Origin: UBA5195 sp034432755
GTDB lineage: Bacteria; Chloroflexota; Anaerolineae; Anaerolineales; Villigracilaceae
Assembly: GCA_034432755.1 (NCBI GenBank)
Contig: DAOUBQ010000098.1
Span: 1 to 64,000 of the forward strand
Direction: 5' to 3'
Length of the DNA stretch: 64,000 nucleotides
Under the pieces are notes generated by a model. That model searched no databases, was not told the origin of the DNA, and saw only the letters and a program-made list of their open reading frames with translations. Shown in pieces: positions 51,426-60,029 of this stretch; within the stretch, counting starts at the first letter, position 1, and the number at the start of each line of letters is the position of its first letter. Made by a program: the position numbers and the translations under genes.

Positions 51426-52924
51426 GCGACCTTTCGACTACACTTAAGGCAGAACCCACCATCTTTGAACTGTCCTCGCCAGGGCGCACCGGCGTCACCT
51501 TCCCCCAGCCCGACGTGCCACGCTTCGACCTGCCCGATGCAAGCCTGCTGCGCGACGACCTGCCCCTGCCCGAACTGGCCGAAGTGGATGTAGTGCGCCA
51601 CTACATGGCGCTTTCACGCTACAACTACAGCGTTGATGCCGGTTTTTACCCGCTTGGCTCGTGTACAATGAAGTACAACCCAAAAATCAACGAAGATACC
51701 TGCCGCCTGCCGGGTTTCCTGCACACCCACCCGCTCCAACCCATCGAAACCGTGCAGGGCAACCTGCTTTTGATGTATCAGTTGCAAGAATGGCTAAAGG
51801 AAATCAGCGGCTTTGCGGCAGTCACACTCCAGCCTGCCGCTGGCGCGCACGGTGAATTTACCGGCGTCTTGATGATGCGCGCCTACCACAAAGCGCGCGG
51901 CGACGAAAAGCGCGTCAAAATGCTGATTCCCGATGCAGCGCATGGAACCAATCCCGCCTCGGCGGGCATGTTAGGCATGACGGTCAAGGTCATCCCCTCT
52001 GATTCGCGCGGCAACGTAGATTTAGAAGCGCTCAAGGCCGAATGTGATGACACCGTCGTCGGCATGATGCTCACCAACCCCAACACGCTCGGCCTGTTCG
52101 ATGAACACATCGAGGAAGTCATCAAACTGGTGCGCGATTGCGGCGGCCTGATGTATGGCGATGGCGCCAACCTGAACGCCCTGCTCGGAATCGTCCGCCC
52201 CGGCGATTTGGGATTCGACGTGATGCACTTCAACCTGCACAAGACCTTCGCCGTGCCGCACGGCGGCGGCGGACCCGGCTCTGGCCCGGTGGGCGTCAGC
52301 GAACGGCTGGCCGATTTCTTGCCTGCCCCGCTGGTTGGAGTTATCGAAGAAGCCGACGGTGAAAACCCACCCCTCTACGGATTCATCACACCCAAGCACT
52401 CCATCGGGCGCATGAAAGCCTTCCACGGACACTTCGGCGGCGGCCTGGTGCGCGCTTACACCTACATTGCCATGCACGGCGCGGATGGGCTGAAGGATGT
52501 TTCACAATATGCCGTGCTGAATGCCAACTACCTGGCGGCGCGCCTGCGCCAAACCTTCAAAATCCCCTTCGACCGAATCTGTATGCACGAGTTCGTCATG
52601 GAAGGCCGCGTGGAAGGCACGGAGGTGCGCGCGCTCGACATCTCGAAGCGCCTGATGGATTACAACTTCCACCCGCCGACCAACTACTTCCCACTCATTG
52701 TGCGCGAAGCCCTGATGATTGAGCCAACCGAAACCGAGAACAAAGACACCCTCGACGCCTTCGCCGAGGCGCTGATTAAAATTGCCGAGGAAGCACGCGA
52801 AAACCCCGAACTGGTCAAAACCGCCCCGCACACCACCCCCTTCGGGCGCATGGACGAGGTCAAAGCCGCAAGGGAACTGGTGTTATGCTGCTGGCTGCCG
52901 GAAGGATACGACAGTAACCAATAA
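51422..52924 (+). CDS. gcvPB: Glycine dehydrogenase (decarboxylating) subunit 2
   Basis: A 500-residue catalytic half of the P protein. The PLP lysine is Lys274 in HFNLHKTFAVPHGGGGPG. FYPLGSCTMKYNPK, AAHGTNPASA and the C-terminal FHPPTNYFPLIV stretch are also diagnostic. It decarboxylates glycine and transfers the aminomethyl group to GcvH. It starts inside the end of gcvPA (ATGA) and ends before a strong terminator. gcvT and lpd are not in the operon and must be elsewhere. Confidence 0.95.
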   Translation: MSDLSTTLKAEPTIFELSSPGRTGVTFPQPDVPRFDLPDASLLRDDLPLPELAEVDVVRHYMALSRYNYSVDAGFYPLGSCTMKYNPKINEDTCRLPGFLHTHPLQPIETVQGNLLLMYQLQEWLKEISGFAAVTLQPAAGAHGEFTGVLMMRAYHKARGDEKRVKMLIPDAAHGTNPASAGMLGMTVKVIPSDSRGNVDLEALKAECDDTVVGMMLTNPNTLGLFDEHIEEVIKLVRDCGGLMYGDGANLNALLGIVRPGDLGFDVMHFNLHKTFAVPHGGGGPGSGPVGVSERLADFLPAPLVGVIEEADGENPPLYGFITPKHSIGRMKAFHGHFGGGLVRAYTYIAMHGADGLKDVSQYAVLNANYLAARLRQTFKIPFDRICMHEFVMEGRVEGTEVRALDISKRLMDYNFHPPTNYFPLIVREALMIEPTETENKDTLDAFAEALIKIAEEARENPELVKTAPHTTPFGRMDEVKAARELVLCCWLPEGYDSNQ

Positions 52925-52947
52925 TCAGTGTTCAGTAATCAGTAACC

Positions 52948-52986
52948 AAAGATGACAGTCATCCGCTGGATGACTGTCATCTTTTT
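52948..52986 (+). terminator. Terminator of the gcv operon
   Basis: AAAGATGACAGTCATCC (52948-52964) pairs with GGATGACTGTCATCTTT (52968-52984) and continues into TT. Confidence 0.9.
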
Positions 52987-53034
52987 GCATAATCGTGTTA
53001 AGATAGGGCAATGAACCGATTTCGAGGAGGCGCT

Positions 53035-53424
53035 ATGTACTTCTTTGTCCGCTACACCGGCTATGTGCTGATACTCTTCGGGATTTTCCTAATGCTGGCC
53101 GGGCTGGCAGGCACAATTTATGGCTTTTTCTGGCCAGATACCTTACGCGTGAGCATCAACGAGAGTCTTTCTGCAAGCAATTCCATCTGGCGGCTGGAAG
53201 ATGCACGCCTCCTGACCTTTCTGACCTCGCTGCTCGGCTTATCGCTGTTCCTGTCCGGCATGATGGTGGCTACACTGGGACAGTTGTTGCTGGTCTTTGC
53301 CGACCTCGCCAATCACACCCGAGAAACCAACATATTACTGCGCTCCTTCCGTTCCCGCCAGCGTCGGCCCGCTTCCAGGCGAATAAAATCATCCAGGTAC
53401 GAGGGCGATGAGCCGGTGGGGTGA
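53035..53424 (+). CDS. Unknown two-helix membrane protein
   Basis: A 129-residue protein. Transmembrane helices lie near 6-30 (YVLILFGIFLMLAGLAGTIYG) and 60-90 (LLTFLTSLLGLSLFLSGMMV). A short extracytoplasmic loop lies between them, and a basic cytosolic tail (RSFRSRQRRPASRRIK) follows. No family is recognised. The start at 53035 follows GAGGAGG; the ATG at 53011 lacks a ribosome-binding site. It precedes the YibE/F gene on the same strand by 62 bp. Confidence 0.6.
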   Translation: MYFFVRYTGYVLILFGIFLMLAGLAGTIYGFFWPDTLRVSINESLSASNSIWRLEDARLLTFLTSLLGLSLFLSGMMVATLGQLLLVFADLANHTRETNILLRSFRSRQRRPASRRIKSSRYEGDEPVG

Positions 53425-53486
53425 AATGTGAATAGTACCAATCTGCTCATTTAACCAATCACACGAATCGCGAGCTTCAAATACGA

Positions 53487-54692
53487 ATGAAAAAACTCAC
53501 AACGCCTTTCATCATTGCCAGTTTCCTGGCGGTTCTGGCTTTCGGCGCGTTCCTGGTGTGGGGCGTGCCGTATTTCTTCCAAAAACCCTATGTCAGCAAT
53601 ATCAACTCCTCGCTTGGCTCACAAACCTACCGCGCCCGCGTGACCGAGATTCTCGAATCGGGGCCAATTGACCTGGGCGGCACGGCACAGACCTACCAAC
53701 GGGCGCGCGTCGAAATTTTGGAAGGCGAATATAGCGGCATTTCAATGGAGATTGACTACGGCAAGTACCGCATTCTGCCCCAAGGACAAATCTTGCACCC
53801 CAACGATGACATCTTCGTCCTGATAGGCAAACGCCCCGATGGCGTAGTGGAGGCCTTCTTCGTTGATTTCGTGCGCGAAAAAGCCCTGCTGCTCCTGCTG
53901 GCGATTTTCGTCACCGCCGTCATCTTAATGAGCCGCTGGAAGGGCATGCGCAGCCTGATGGCATTGGCTTTCAGTCTGTTCATGATTATTTACTATATCA
54001 TTCCGCACATCCTGGCCGGGGAAGACCCGCTGCAGGTCAGCCTGATTGGCTCTGGCATCCTGTTGGGCGCATCGCTCTATCTGACCTACGGTTGGACCTG
54101 GAAAACGCACGCTTCGGTATTAAGCATGATTCTCGTGCTGGTCATCACCGGCACGCTGGCCATGATTTTTGTGCAGGTGGCGCGCCTGAGCGGTGCAGGC
54201 AGCGAAGAATCGCTGTTTTTGACCCAGATGTCGAGTGTAACAATCAACCTGCGCGGCCTCTTGTTGGGCGGAATCATCATCGGCGCGTTGGGCGTGCTGG
54301 ATGACCTGGTGACGACCCAATCGGCGGCGGTGTTCGAGCTGCTCCACACCGACCCGCGCCTGGGCTTCCGCGCCCTATTCCAAAGCGCCATGCGTATTGG
54401 GCAGGACCACGTGGCCGCCACCGTCAATACCCTGGTGTTGGCCTATGCCGGAACTTCGCTGCCGCTCTTGCTGCTGTTCACACTGGGGAGTGGGAATTAC
54501 GGCTACTTCATCAACGTCGAGTTCGTGACCGAGGAGATTGTGCGCACCCTGGTCGGTTCGCTGGGGCTGGTAGCCGCCGTGCCGCTGACGACGAGCATCG
54601 CCGCACTGATAGCCCTCCACTGCCACCGTATCCCCGAAGACTGGCGCGCCCTGCTCGGCCCGGAGGGCGAGGGGCATCACCATCATCATTAG
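53487..54692 (+). CDS. YibE/F-like family membrane protein
   Basis: A 401-residue protein. An N-terminal transmembrane helix leads to an extracytoplasmic beta-barrel-like domain (about 45-130; TYRARVTEILESG, RARVEILEGEYSG), then seven or so helices (133-385) with the family marks LMALAFSLFMI, ITGTLAMIF, LRGLLLGGIIIGALGVLDD and MRIGQDHVAATVNTL. YibE/F proteins are widespread and functionally uncharacterised. The natural C-terminus GEGHHHHH is a short His cluster that could bind metal. There is no cloning context to suspect a tag. Confidence 0.85.
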   Translation: MKKLTTPFIIASFLAVLAFGAFLVWGVPYFFQKPYVSNINSSLGSQTYRARVTEILESGPIDLGGTAQTYQRARVEILEGEYSGISMEIDYGKYRILPQGQILHPNDDIFVLIGKRPDGVVEAFFVDFVREKALLLLLAIFVTAVILMSRWKGMRSLMALAFSLFMIIYYIIPHILAGEDPLQVSLIGSGILLGASLYLTYGWTWKTHASVLSMILVLVITGTLAMIFVQVARLSGAGSEESLFLTQMSSVTINLRGLLLGGIIIGALGVLDDLVTTQSAAVFELLHTDPRLGFRALFQSAMRIGQDHVAATVNTLVLAYAGTSLPLLLLFTLGSGNYGYFINVEFVTEEIVRTLVGSLGLVAAVPLTTSIAALIALHCHRIPEDWRALLGPEGEGHHHHH

Positions 54693-54799
54693 TCCGGCCT
54701 GCATGGGCTGTGGTGGTAGTTCATCCCAAAACGATTGCCTGGCAATACGTTATAATTCCAATCGGTTATTAAGCCACTTTTCATCTTTTCGGAGGCCTG

Positions 54800-55168
54800 A
54801 TGGAATACTCGGTTGCTCCTTCCGATAACGGTAAATACATCATTCTCAAAGTGGTCGGTCAATTTGGCCGTCAGCAGGCGCTGGCCTGGCATCTGGAAGC
54901 CCATAAGATGGGCGCGGAAATGGGCATTGACCGTTTTCTGCTCGATTTTTCCGATGGCCGCAACACCGATACCGTCATGCGCAACTACACCTTCGTCAGT
55001 CAAGACATGCGCAACCCCGGAATCAACCTTGCCGCGCGAATTGCCATGCTGGTCAGCCCGTATGACCACTCGCACGACTTTATCGAAGCCATGCTCAAGC
55101 AGGAAGGCGTGGACGTGGCCCTGTTTTACGACCTCGAACCAGCCATTGCGTTTCTGAACCAGGTTTGA
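54800..55168 (+). CDS. STAS/SpoIIAA-like protein
   Basis: A 122-residue soluble protein with the STAS-like order: strand KYIILKVVGQF, helix ALAWHLEAHKMGAEMG, strand DRFLLDFSDG, a helix with DTVMRNYTF, strand RIAMLVSP, a helix DFIEAMLKQEG and the final VALFYDLEPAIAFL. It resembles the product of 33936 in layout rather than sequence. The usual phospho-Ser motif is not evident. GGAGG precedes the ATG, and it is followed by a strong terminator. Confidence 0.6.
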   Translation: MEYSVAPSDNGKYIILKVVGQFGRQQALAWHLEAHKMGAEMGIDRFLLDFSDGRNTDTVMRNYTFVSQDMRNPGINLAARIAMLVSPYDHSHDFIEAMLKQEGVDVALFYDLEPAIAFLNQV

Positions 55169-55190
55169 ACCGGCCTGGAGCGGTAGTGGG

Positions 55191-55230
55191 GGTTGGGGCG
55201 GCAGTTGAACTGCCGCCCCAACCGTTTTTT
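55191..55230 (+). terminator. Terminator after the STAS-like gene
   Basis: GGTTGGGGCGGCAGTT (55191-55206) pairs with AACTGCCGCCCCAACC (55208-55223), then GTTTTTT. Confidence 0.88.
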
Positions 55231-55281
55231 CAGACTTTTGCTTGCGCTCAAGAGATGGCGCAATCACCTTGCCCCGGTGGG

Positions 55282-55290
55282 TGGTACAAT
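55282..55290 (+). promoter_or_regulatory. Extended -10 of the thiolase gene
   Basis: TGGTACAAT, with hexamer TACAAT at 55285-55290, 51 bp before the ATG. An inverted repeat GCGGA-N6-TCCGC (55300-55315) lies just downstream and could be an operator. Confidence 0.45.
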
Positions 55291-55341
55291 TTCTGTAGCG
55301 CGGAGTTCATTCCGCAAGCAAACACAGCCCAAGGAGTTGCC

Positions 55342-56547
55342 ATGACAGACGTTGTGATTGTAGATGCCATTCGCACGCCCATCGGCGCGCTGGGAGGCGC
55401 GCTGGCAAAAGTGCGCCCCGACGACCTGGCTGCTCTGGTATTAAAGGCCATTGTCGAACGAAACCATCTCGACCCAGCGCTGGTTGAGGAAGTCTATCTG
55501 GGCTGTGCCAACCAGGCCGGGGAAGATAACCGCAACGTGGCACGCATGTCGCTGCTTTTGGCCGGGTTTCCGGCCAGCGTGCCAGGCGTCACCGTCAACC
55601 GATTGTGCGCCTCGGGGCTGGCGGCGGTCAACCTGGCGGCGCGCGCCATCCGCGCCGGAGATGGGGAGATTTGCATCGCAGGCGGCGTAGAATCGATGTC
55701 ACGCGCGCCCTACTCGCTGCCCAAAGCCGAAGAAGCCTTCAGCTTCGGCAACCTGACCGCCTACGACACCGCCCTCGGCTGGCGCTACCCAAACCCCAAA
55801 ATGAAAGAAATGTATGGTATCGACTCGATGGGCGAAACCGCCGAAAACATCGCCACTCTGCGCCCGCACCTGACCCGCGAAAAACAAGACGCCTTTGCCG
55901 TCCAATCACACCAGCGCGCGATTGCCGCCATCGATAGCGGGAAGTTTGGCGAAGAAATCCTGCCCGTCCCCGTGCCGCAGCGCAAGGGCGACCCCATCCC
56001 GGTCACAACCGACGAGCGTCCGCGCCGCGATACCACCCTGGAAAGCCTCGCCAAACTCAAACCCGCCTTCAAAAAGGAAGGCGGAACCGTTACTGCAGGA
56101 AATTCGTCTGGATTAAACGATGGCGCGGCAGCCCTGCTTTTAATGAGCGCCCAAAAAGCCGCCGCGCTGGGGCTGAAACCGATGGCGCGCTTCGTCTCTG
56201 CCGCCGCCGCTGGTGTAGAGCCGCGCATCATGGGCGTTGGCCCGGTCCCGGCAACCCGCAAGGCCTTGCAGCGCGCCGGTTTAAGGGTGGCAGACCTCAG
56301 CCTGGTCGAGTTAAACGAGGCCTTTGCAGTGCAATCACTGGCCGTCCTCGAAGACCTGGGGCTGGACGAGGCCATCGTCAACGTTAACGGCGGAGCAATT
56401 GCGCTTGGGCATCCGCTCGGCTGTTCGGGCGCGCGCATCCTCACCACCCTGCTCTACGAAATGCGGCGGCGCGGTGCGCAGTATGGCCTGGCAACTCTGT
56501 GCGTGGGAGTCGGCCAGGGCGAAGCGACCATTGTGGAGTTATTATAG
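55342..56547 (+). CDS. Acetyl-CoA C-acyltransferase (thiolase)
   Basis: A 401-residue thiolase II-type enzyme that cleaves or forms 3-ketoacyl-CoA. The acyl-accepting Cys89 is in VNRLCASGLAAVN, His357 in GGAIALGHPLGCSG, and Cys387 in LCVGVGQGEA. ELNEAFAVQ is conserved. The start at 55342 follows AAGGAG; the upstream in-frame sequence crosses the promoter and terminator. No other beta-oxidation gene is adjacent, so either fatty acid degradation or acetoacetyl-CoA formation is possible. Confidence 0.93.
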   Translation: MTDVVIVDAIRTPIGALGGALAKVRPDDLAALVLKAIVERNHLDPALVEEVYLGCANQAGEDNRNVARMSLLLAGFPASVPGVTVNRLCASGLAAVNLAARAIRAGDGEICIAGGVESMSRAPYSLPKAEEAFSFGNLTAYDTALGWRYPNPKMKEMYGIDSMGETAENIATLRPHLTREKQDAFAVQSHQRAIAAIDSGKFGEEILPVPVPQRKGDPIPVTTDERPRRDTTLESLAKLKPAFKKEGGTVTAGNSSGLNDGAAALLLMSAQKAAALGLKPMARFVSAAAAGVEPRIMGVGPVPATRKALQRAGLRVADLSLVELNEAFAVQSLAVLEDLGLDEAIVNVNGGAIALGHPLGCSGARILTTLLYEMRRRGAQYGLATLCVGVGQGEATIVELL

Positions 56548-56557
56548 GACGGAGTCT

Positions 56558-56573
56558 AACGACTTCGGTCGTT
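56558..56573 (+). other. UUCG-tetraloop hairpin between thiolase and lipoprotein genes
   Basis: AACGAC-TTCG-GTCGTT. A short stable RNA hairpin without a T tract, possibly an mRNA stability element. Confidence 0.4.
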
Positions 56574-56617
56574 GAACCACAGTCTGGAGAGTTTTAACTC
56601 CAAATTTGGAGAAAACC

Positions 56618-57808
56618 ATGCGAAAAGCCATTTCAATTTCCCTGATTCTTTTGGCGGGCATCCTGCTGGCAGCCTGTGGTGCTGGCATGGTCACCCCACC
56701 TCCGCCGCCCGACCTGCCGACCTGGACGCCCTCCGTCACCCCGCCGCCGCCCACCCCAACTGCCACGCTGACCCCCACCATCACGCCGACCCCGCCGCTC
56801 AACGCCCAGAATGGCCCGCCGCTGCTCTCAATTCACATGTTTACGCCCATGCGCGGTTGGGGCATCATGGAAAACCAGCTGCTGGCAACCAACGACGGCG
56901 GTTTTAGCTGGGCCAGCGTGCCTGTGCCGGGCGGGGAATTTAGCGGCTATAACGGGGCGTTTTTTCAGAGTGAGCGCGAAGCGTTCATCCTGGTCGCATC
57001 GCCCGATGGCAGCAACAGCGGAACACTCAACTACACCAACGATGGCGGTCAGACCTGGCAGAGCATTCCCGTGCCGATGTCGAGCGGCTCGATACAATTC
57101 CTGCCCAATACCAACCAGGAGGGGTTCATCTTCCAGACGCTGGGCGGGGCTGCCGGTTCGATGCCGGTGGCTGTCTATCAGTCCCTCGACCGGGTTAACT
57201 GGCTGCGCACCTTCGCGCACGACCGCCCTACGGAAATCGAAGGCCTGCCTTTTGCAGGAATCAAAAACGGGGCCGTGTTCATCAACCCCAGCGTGGGGTA
57301 CATCACCGGCTCGGAACCGGTCGAAAATTCGATTTATCTCTTCCGCACCGGAGATGCAGGCCGCTCCTGGCAGCGGGTTGCCCTGCCCCTGCCCGAAGGG
57401 CTTCAAAACTATATGGCCGAGACTCTGCCTCCCATCTTCTTCCAAGATGGGAAAGGTTTCCTGCCGGTTGATTTTTTGATGGGCGAGAAGCAAATCCGCG
57501 TGTTTTACTTCACCGAAGACAGCGGCGCAAACTGGGCTCCGCGCGGTTCAACTCCGCGTGGTTCGGCCTATGAATTTGCCAATGAAAGTACCGGCTGGGC
57601 CTGGGCTGGGCGCTCACTGTTTTACACCACCGACGGTGCGCAGACCTGGACCGCGCAGCCAGTGTCGTTCTCGGCGCGCGAAGTTGCCACCTGCCTGAAC
57701 TTCATTGACCCGCGCAACGGCTGGCTGATTACCGTAGACGACCGCTCTCGCGTCCGCTTGTACCGCACCAACGACGCAGGCGGAACCTGGACGGTGGTGA
57801 TACCCTAG
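56618..57808 (+). CDS. Lipoprotein with BNR/Ycf48-like beta-propeller
   Basis: A 396-residue surface lipoprotein. The signal peptide ends at lipobox LAAC, followed by a Pro/Thr-rich linker of about 50 residues (PPPPPDLPTWTPS). The remainder is a propeller with repeated Asp-box-like turns: TNDGGFSWASV, TNDGGQTWQSI, TGDAGRSWQRV, TEDSGANWAP, TTDGAQTWTA and TNDAGGTWTV. Such propellers resemble sialidase or Ycf48/HCF136 folds but have no catalytic set here. The start at 56618 follows GGAG by 6 bp. It is upstream of another Thr/Pro-linker lipoprotein. Confidence 0.8.
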   Translation: MRKAISISLILLAGILLAACGAGMVTPPPPPDLPTWTPSVTPPPPTPTATLTPTITPTPPLNAQNGPPLLSIHMFTPMRGWGIMENQLLATNDGGFSWASVPVPGGEFSGYNGAFFQSEREAFILVASPDGSNSGTLNYTNDGGQTWQSIPVPMSSGSIQFLPNTNQEGFIFQTLGGAAGSMPVAVYQSLDRVNWLRTFAHDRPTEIEGLPFAGIKNGAVFINPSVGYITGSEPVENSIYLFRTGDAGRSWQRVALPLPEGLQNYMAETLPPIFFQDGKGFLPVDFLMGEKQIRVFYFTEDSGANWAPRGSTPRGSAYEFANESTGWAWAGRSLFYTTDGAQTWTAQPVSFSAREVATCLNFIDPRNGWLITVDDRSRVRLYRTNDAGGTWTVVIP

Positions 57809-57871
57809 GTTCGTTGTTCGATTACCCAATAACAAGTATCAAACAACGCATCCCAAAAGGACCGCAAACGA

Positions 57872-58870
57872 ATGAAAAGACAAGCAATTTTAGTCGTATT
57901 CCTCTCCCTGGCAATGATGGCTTGCCGCATCTCGATTGATGCCTTCGACCCGCCCCCCCTGGCAACGCCTATTCCCAACCTGGCCGCTTCAGCCACCCCC
58001 AATCTCTTGCAGCCGACCTTCACCCCAGTGGTTGTTCTGCCTCCGGCGACGCCCACCCCCTTTGTAAATACCCCCGCATTGACCGTGGAACAATTGAAAA
58101 ACGGACGTTTCAACTTGCCTGGCACAGACGGCGTTGTGCATGACGTGCAATTTGAAGCCGGGGTCTTCCTGCAAGGCAGCGACCCCGCCCAGCCAGGATA
58201 CGTTTCCATCGTGATGACCGACTCGATTGCTTTAGGCGACCTGAATAGTGATGGGGCAGGCGATGCCGCCGCCGTCATCGTCGAAAACTACGGCGGGACG
58301 GGCCAATTCGTCTCGGTGGCGGTTTTCCTCAACCGGGATGGCAGGCCGGTCTATGCCGCCTCGCACTTCGTGGATGACCGCGCACTGGTCAATGCCTTTG
58401 CCATCTACAATGGGGAAATTTACCTCAACGCCGTCATTCATGGTTTCGAAGACCCTGGCTGCTGCCCCAACTTTCCCACTCGTCAGGTGTTGCGCCTGTG
58501 GGAGAACACCCTGGCCCTGGCGAGTTTCTCCAGCCAGACCCCAACCGGTGCAGAACGTATCATCAACATCGAAACGCCGCTCAACGGCGCGGAAGTGGAT
58601 AAAGTCTTCACCCTGCGCGGCAGAATCAGCATCGCGCCCTTTGAGAACAACCTGGTCTACGAGGTTTACATCCCCGGCATGAATGAGCCGTTTACGAGCG
58701 GCCCGCTGATGGTCAATGCCCCAGAGATAGGCACGCCCGGCACATTCGATCTGCCGCTCAACTTTGGCGCATCCGGCTACAGCGGCCCGGTGCGCATCAC
58801 TCTTTCGGACCTGTCCGCTGCCGATGGTTCACTGTTGACAATGGATGCGCTGTTTGTGATTGTGAAATGA
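57872..58870 (+). CDS. Lipoprotein with Gmad2-type Ig-like C-terminal domain
   Basis: A 332-residue lipoprotein (lipobox MMAC, Cys18) with a Pro/Thr linker to about residue 70. The middle region (75-210) contains DLNSDGAGDAAAV, an FG-GAP/calcium-loop-like stretch, and a Cys pair GCCPNFP. The C-terminal 100 residues match the Gmad2 immunoglobulin-like domain of spore-germination/secreted proteins: INIETPLNGAEVDKVFTLRG, then FENNLVYEVYIPG and GTFDLPLNF. The function is extracellular and unknown. It overlaps the VanZ gene by 4 bp. Confidence 0.72.
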   Translation: MKRQAILVVFLSLAMMACRISIDAFDPPPLATPIPNLAASATPNLLQPTFTPVVVLPPATPTPFVNTPALTVEQLKNGRFNLPGTDGVVHDVQFEAGVFLQGSDPAQPGYVSIVMTDSIALGDLNSDGAGDAAAVIVENYGGTGQFVSVAVFLNRDGRPVYAASHFVDDRALVNAFAIYNGEIYLNAVIHGFEDPGCCPNFPTRQVLRLWENTLALASFSSQTPTGAERIINIETPLNGAEVDKVFTLRGRISIAPFENNLVYEVYIPGMNEPFTSGPLMVNAPEIGTPGTFDLPLNFGASGYSGPVRITLSDLSAADGSLLTMDALFVIVK

Positions 58871-59247
58871 AAAAGCTCGCCGCCACCCTCTTCCTCGTTT
58901 TCGTTTTCCTCGTCACCCTGGCCGCCGACTGGGGAATGATTCCTCCCTTCATCCGCGCCATCTACCGCTTCCCCAGCGGTGACCTGGCCGGACACTTCCT
59001 GCTGTACGGAATCTTGGCCTACCTGCTGACACGCGCTTTCCCCCACCGCCTGCAAATGGGCGACTTTTCGCTTGCCATTTCCTCACTGGGGGCGGTTGCA
59101 TTAGCGCTGGCCGAGGAAATCAGCCAGTTCTTCTTCCCGCTGCGCACCCCCAGCCCGCTTGACCTGGCTTGCGGCCTGCTCGGAATCCTGCTTGCTGACC
59201 GTTTTGAGCGATGGAGGTCCTGGAACGATTCTTCTTCAGTGAAATAG
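58867..59247 (+). CDS. VanZ-like family membrane protein
   Basis: A 126-residue protein with four transmembrane helices. The family marks are a short acidic/His motif SGDLAGHFLLYGILAY after helix 1 and the later EEISQFFFPLRTPSPLDLACG stretch. VanZ-like proteins are widespread and not specific to glycopeptide resistance, and no van genes are nearby. The start overlaps the preceding stop (ATGA), indicating translational coupling. Confidence 0.85.
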   Translation: MKKLAATLFLVFVFLVTLAADWGMIPPFIRAIYRFPSGDLAGHFLLYGILAYLLTRAFPHRLQMGDFSLAISSLGAVALALAEEISQFFFPLRTPSPLDLACGLLGILLADRFERWRSWNDSSSVK

Positions 59248-59259
59248 TTTCCGGTTGTA

Positions 59260-59265
59260 TATAAT
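59260..59265 (+). promoter_or_regulatory. -10 box (TATAAT) of the CBS gene
   Basis: TATAAT, 29 bp before the ATG at 59294, with ACAGGAGGAACCC as ribosome-binding site. The -35 is weak. Confidence 0.5.
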
Positions 59266-59293
59266 TGCCCAACCCAATAAACAGGAGGAACCC

Positions 59294-59692
59294 ATGCCTA
59301 CATTTGTTCGTGATTGGATGCAAAGCCCAGTCGTCGTCATTGACCCCGATTCGAGCGTCTCGTATGCCATGACCCTCATGCGCCGCCGCCGAATTCACAG
59401 CCTGATTGTGGATTTGACAAACGAAGAAGGCGGCTACGGCATCCTGACCACCACCGACATCAGCGGCAAAATCGTCGCCGCCGAAGCCAACCCTGCCGAG
59501 GTCAAAGTTCGTGATGTGATGAGCGCACCGGTTATCACGGGTCAGCCCGGCTGGACCCTCAAAGAAGCCTCGCAAGTGATGCAAAAACACAAATTCCACC
59601 ACCTGCCCATCGAAGAGAACGGTGTGCTGTTAGGTATCATCTCCGATACTGATATTTTCATGGCAGTCGAAGAAATCGGCTGGAAACGGTAA
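59294..59692 (+). CDS. CBS-domain pair protein
   Basis: A 132-residue stand-alone CBS pair (Bateman module). Each half has the strand-helix-strand signature: MQSPVVVIDPDSSVSYAMTL with GILTTTDI, and MSAPVITGQPGWTLKEASQV with GIISDTDIF. These bind adenosine nucleotides such as AMP, ATP or SAM and usually regulate a partner. The partner is unknown. The RBS AGGAGGA is strong. Confidence 0.9.
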   Translation: MPTFVRDWMQSPVVVIDPDSSVSYAMTLMRRRRIHSLIVDLTNEEGGYGILTTTDISGKIVAAEANPAEVKVRDVMSAPVITGQPGWTLKEASQVMQKHKFHHLPIEENGVLLGIISDTDIFMAVEEIGWKR

Positions 59693-60029
59693 TTTCGAAT
59701 CCCACCGCCACGCAAGGGGGGCCTTCGTAACTGCTTCCCCAAGATGGGCAGACCGTTATGTAATCCGTGTCCAAAAGGTTTTGACTGCAAACGGACTCTA
59801 AACTCAAGTTAATCATCAAGAGTTGATTTGACTGAAAAAACCTTTTCTTGCCACGAAAGACACAAAGAACACGAAATTTTTTAAGTTGTCTTGCGCCCGA
59901 TTTCAAGACTGTTAATTCCGTCGTTCGGAATTCCTTTGTGTCCTTTGTGGTGATGGATCTTTTTGCAGTGAACTCAAGAGTTGATTTCGTCTGTAATTCC
60001 AAGCCCGAGTTCATGGAAAGGTAAAAAGC
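59693..60029. repeat. 337-bp repeat-rich spacer upstream of lysR
   Basis: Family B copy 4 (inverted, 59758-59809; GTCCAAAAGGTTTTGACTGC and TCTAAACTCAAG). ACTGAAAAAACCTTTTCTTG at 59831-59850 is shared with 25384-25403. GACACAAAGAACACG text (59859-59873) and its rough inverted form near 59935-59955 complete it. No gene. Confidence 0.7.

Noticed and set aside
55785..56447. A 220-codon minus-strand frame inside the thiolase gene
   Set aside because: Shadow frame. The plus-strand thiolase has all three catalytic motifs.
58867..59247. Glycopeptide resistance gene vanZ
   Set aside because: Only the broad VanZ-like family pattern is present. No vanHAX or regulatory genes occur nearby.
59658..60014. 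A 118-codon minus-strand frame upstream of lysR
   Set aside because: It runs through repeat family B and simple sequence, has no ribosome-binding site and its translation looks random.
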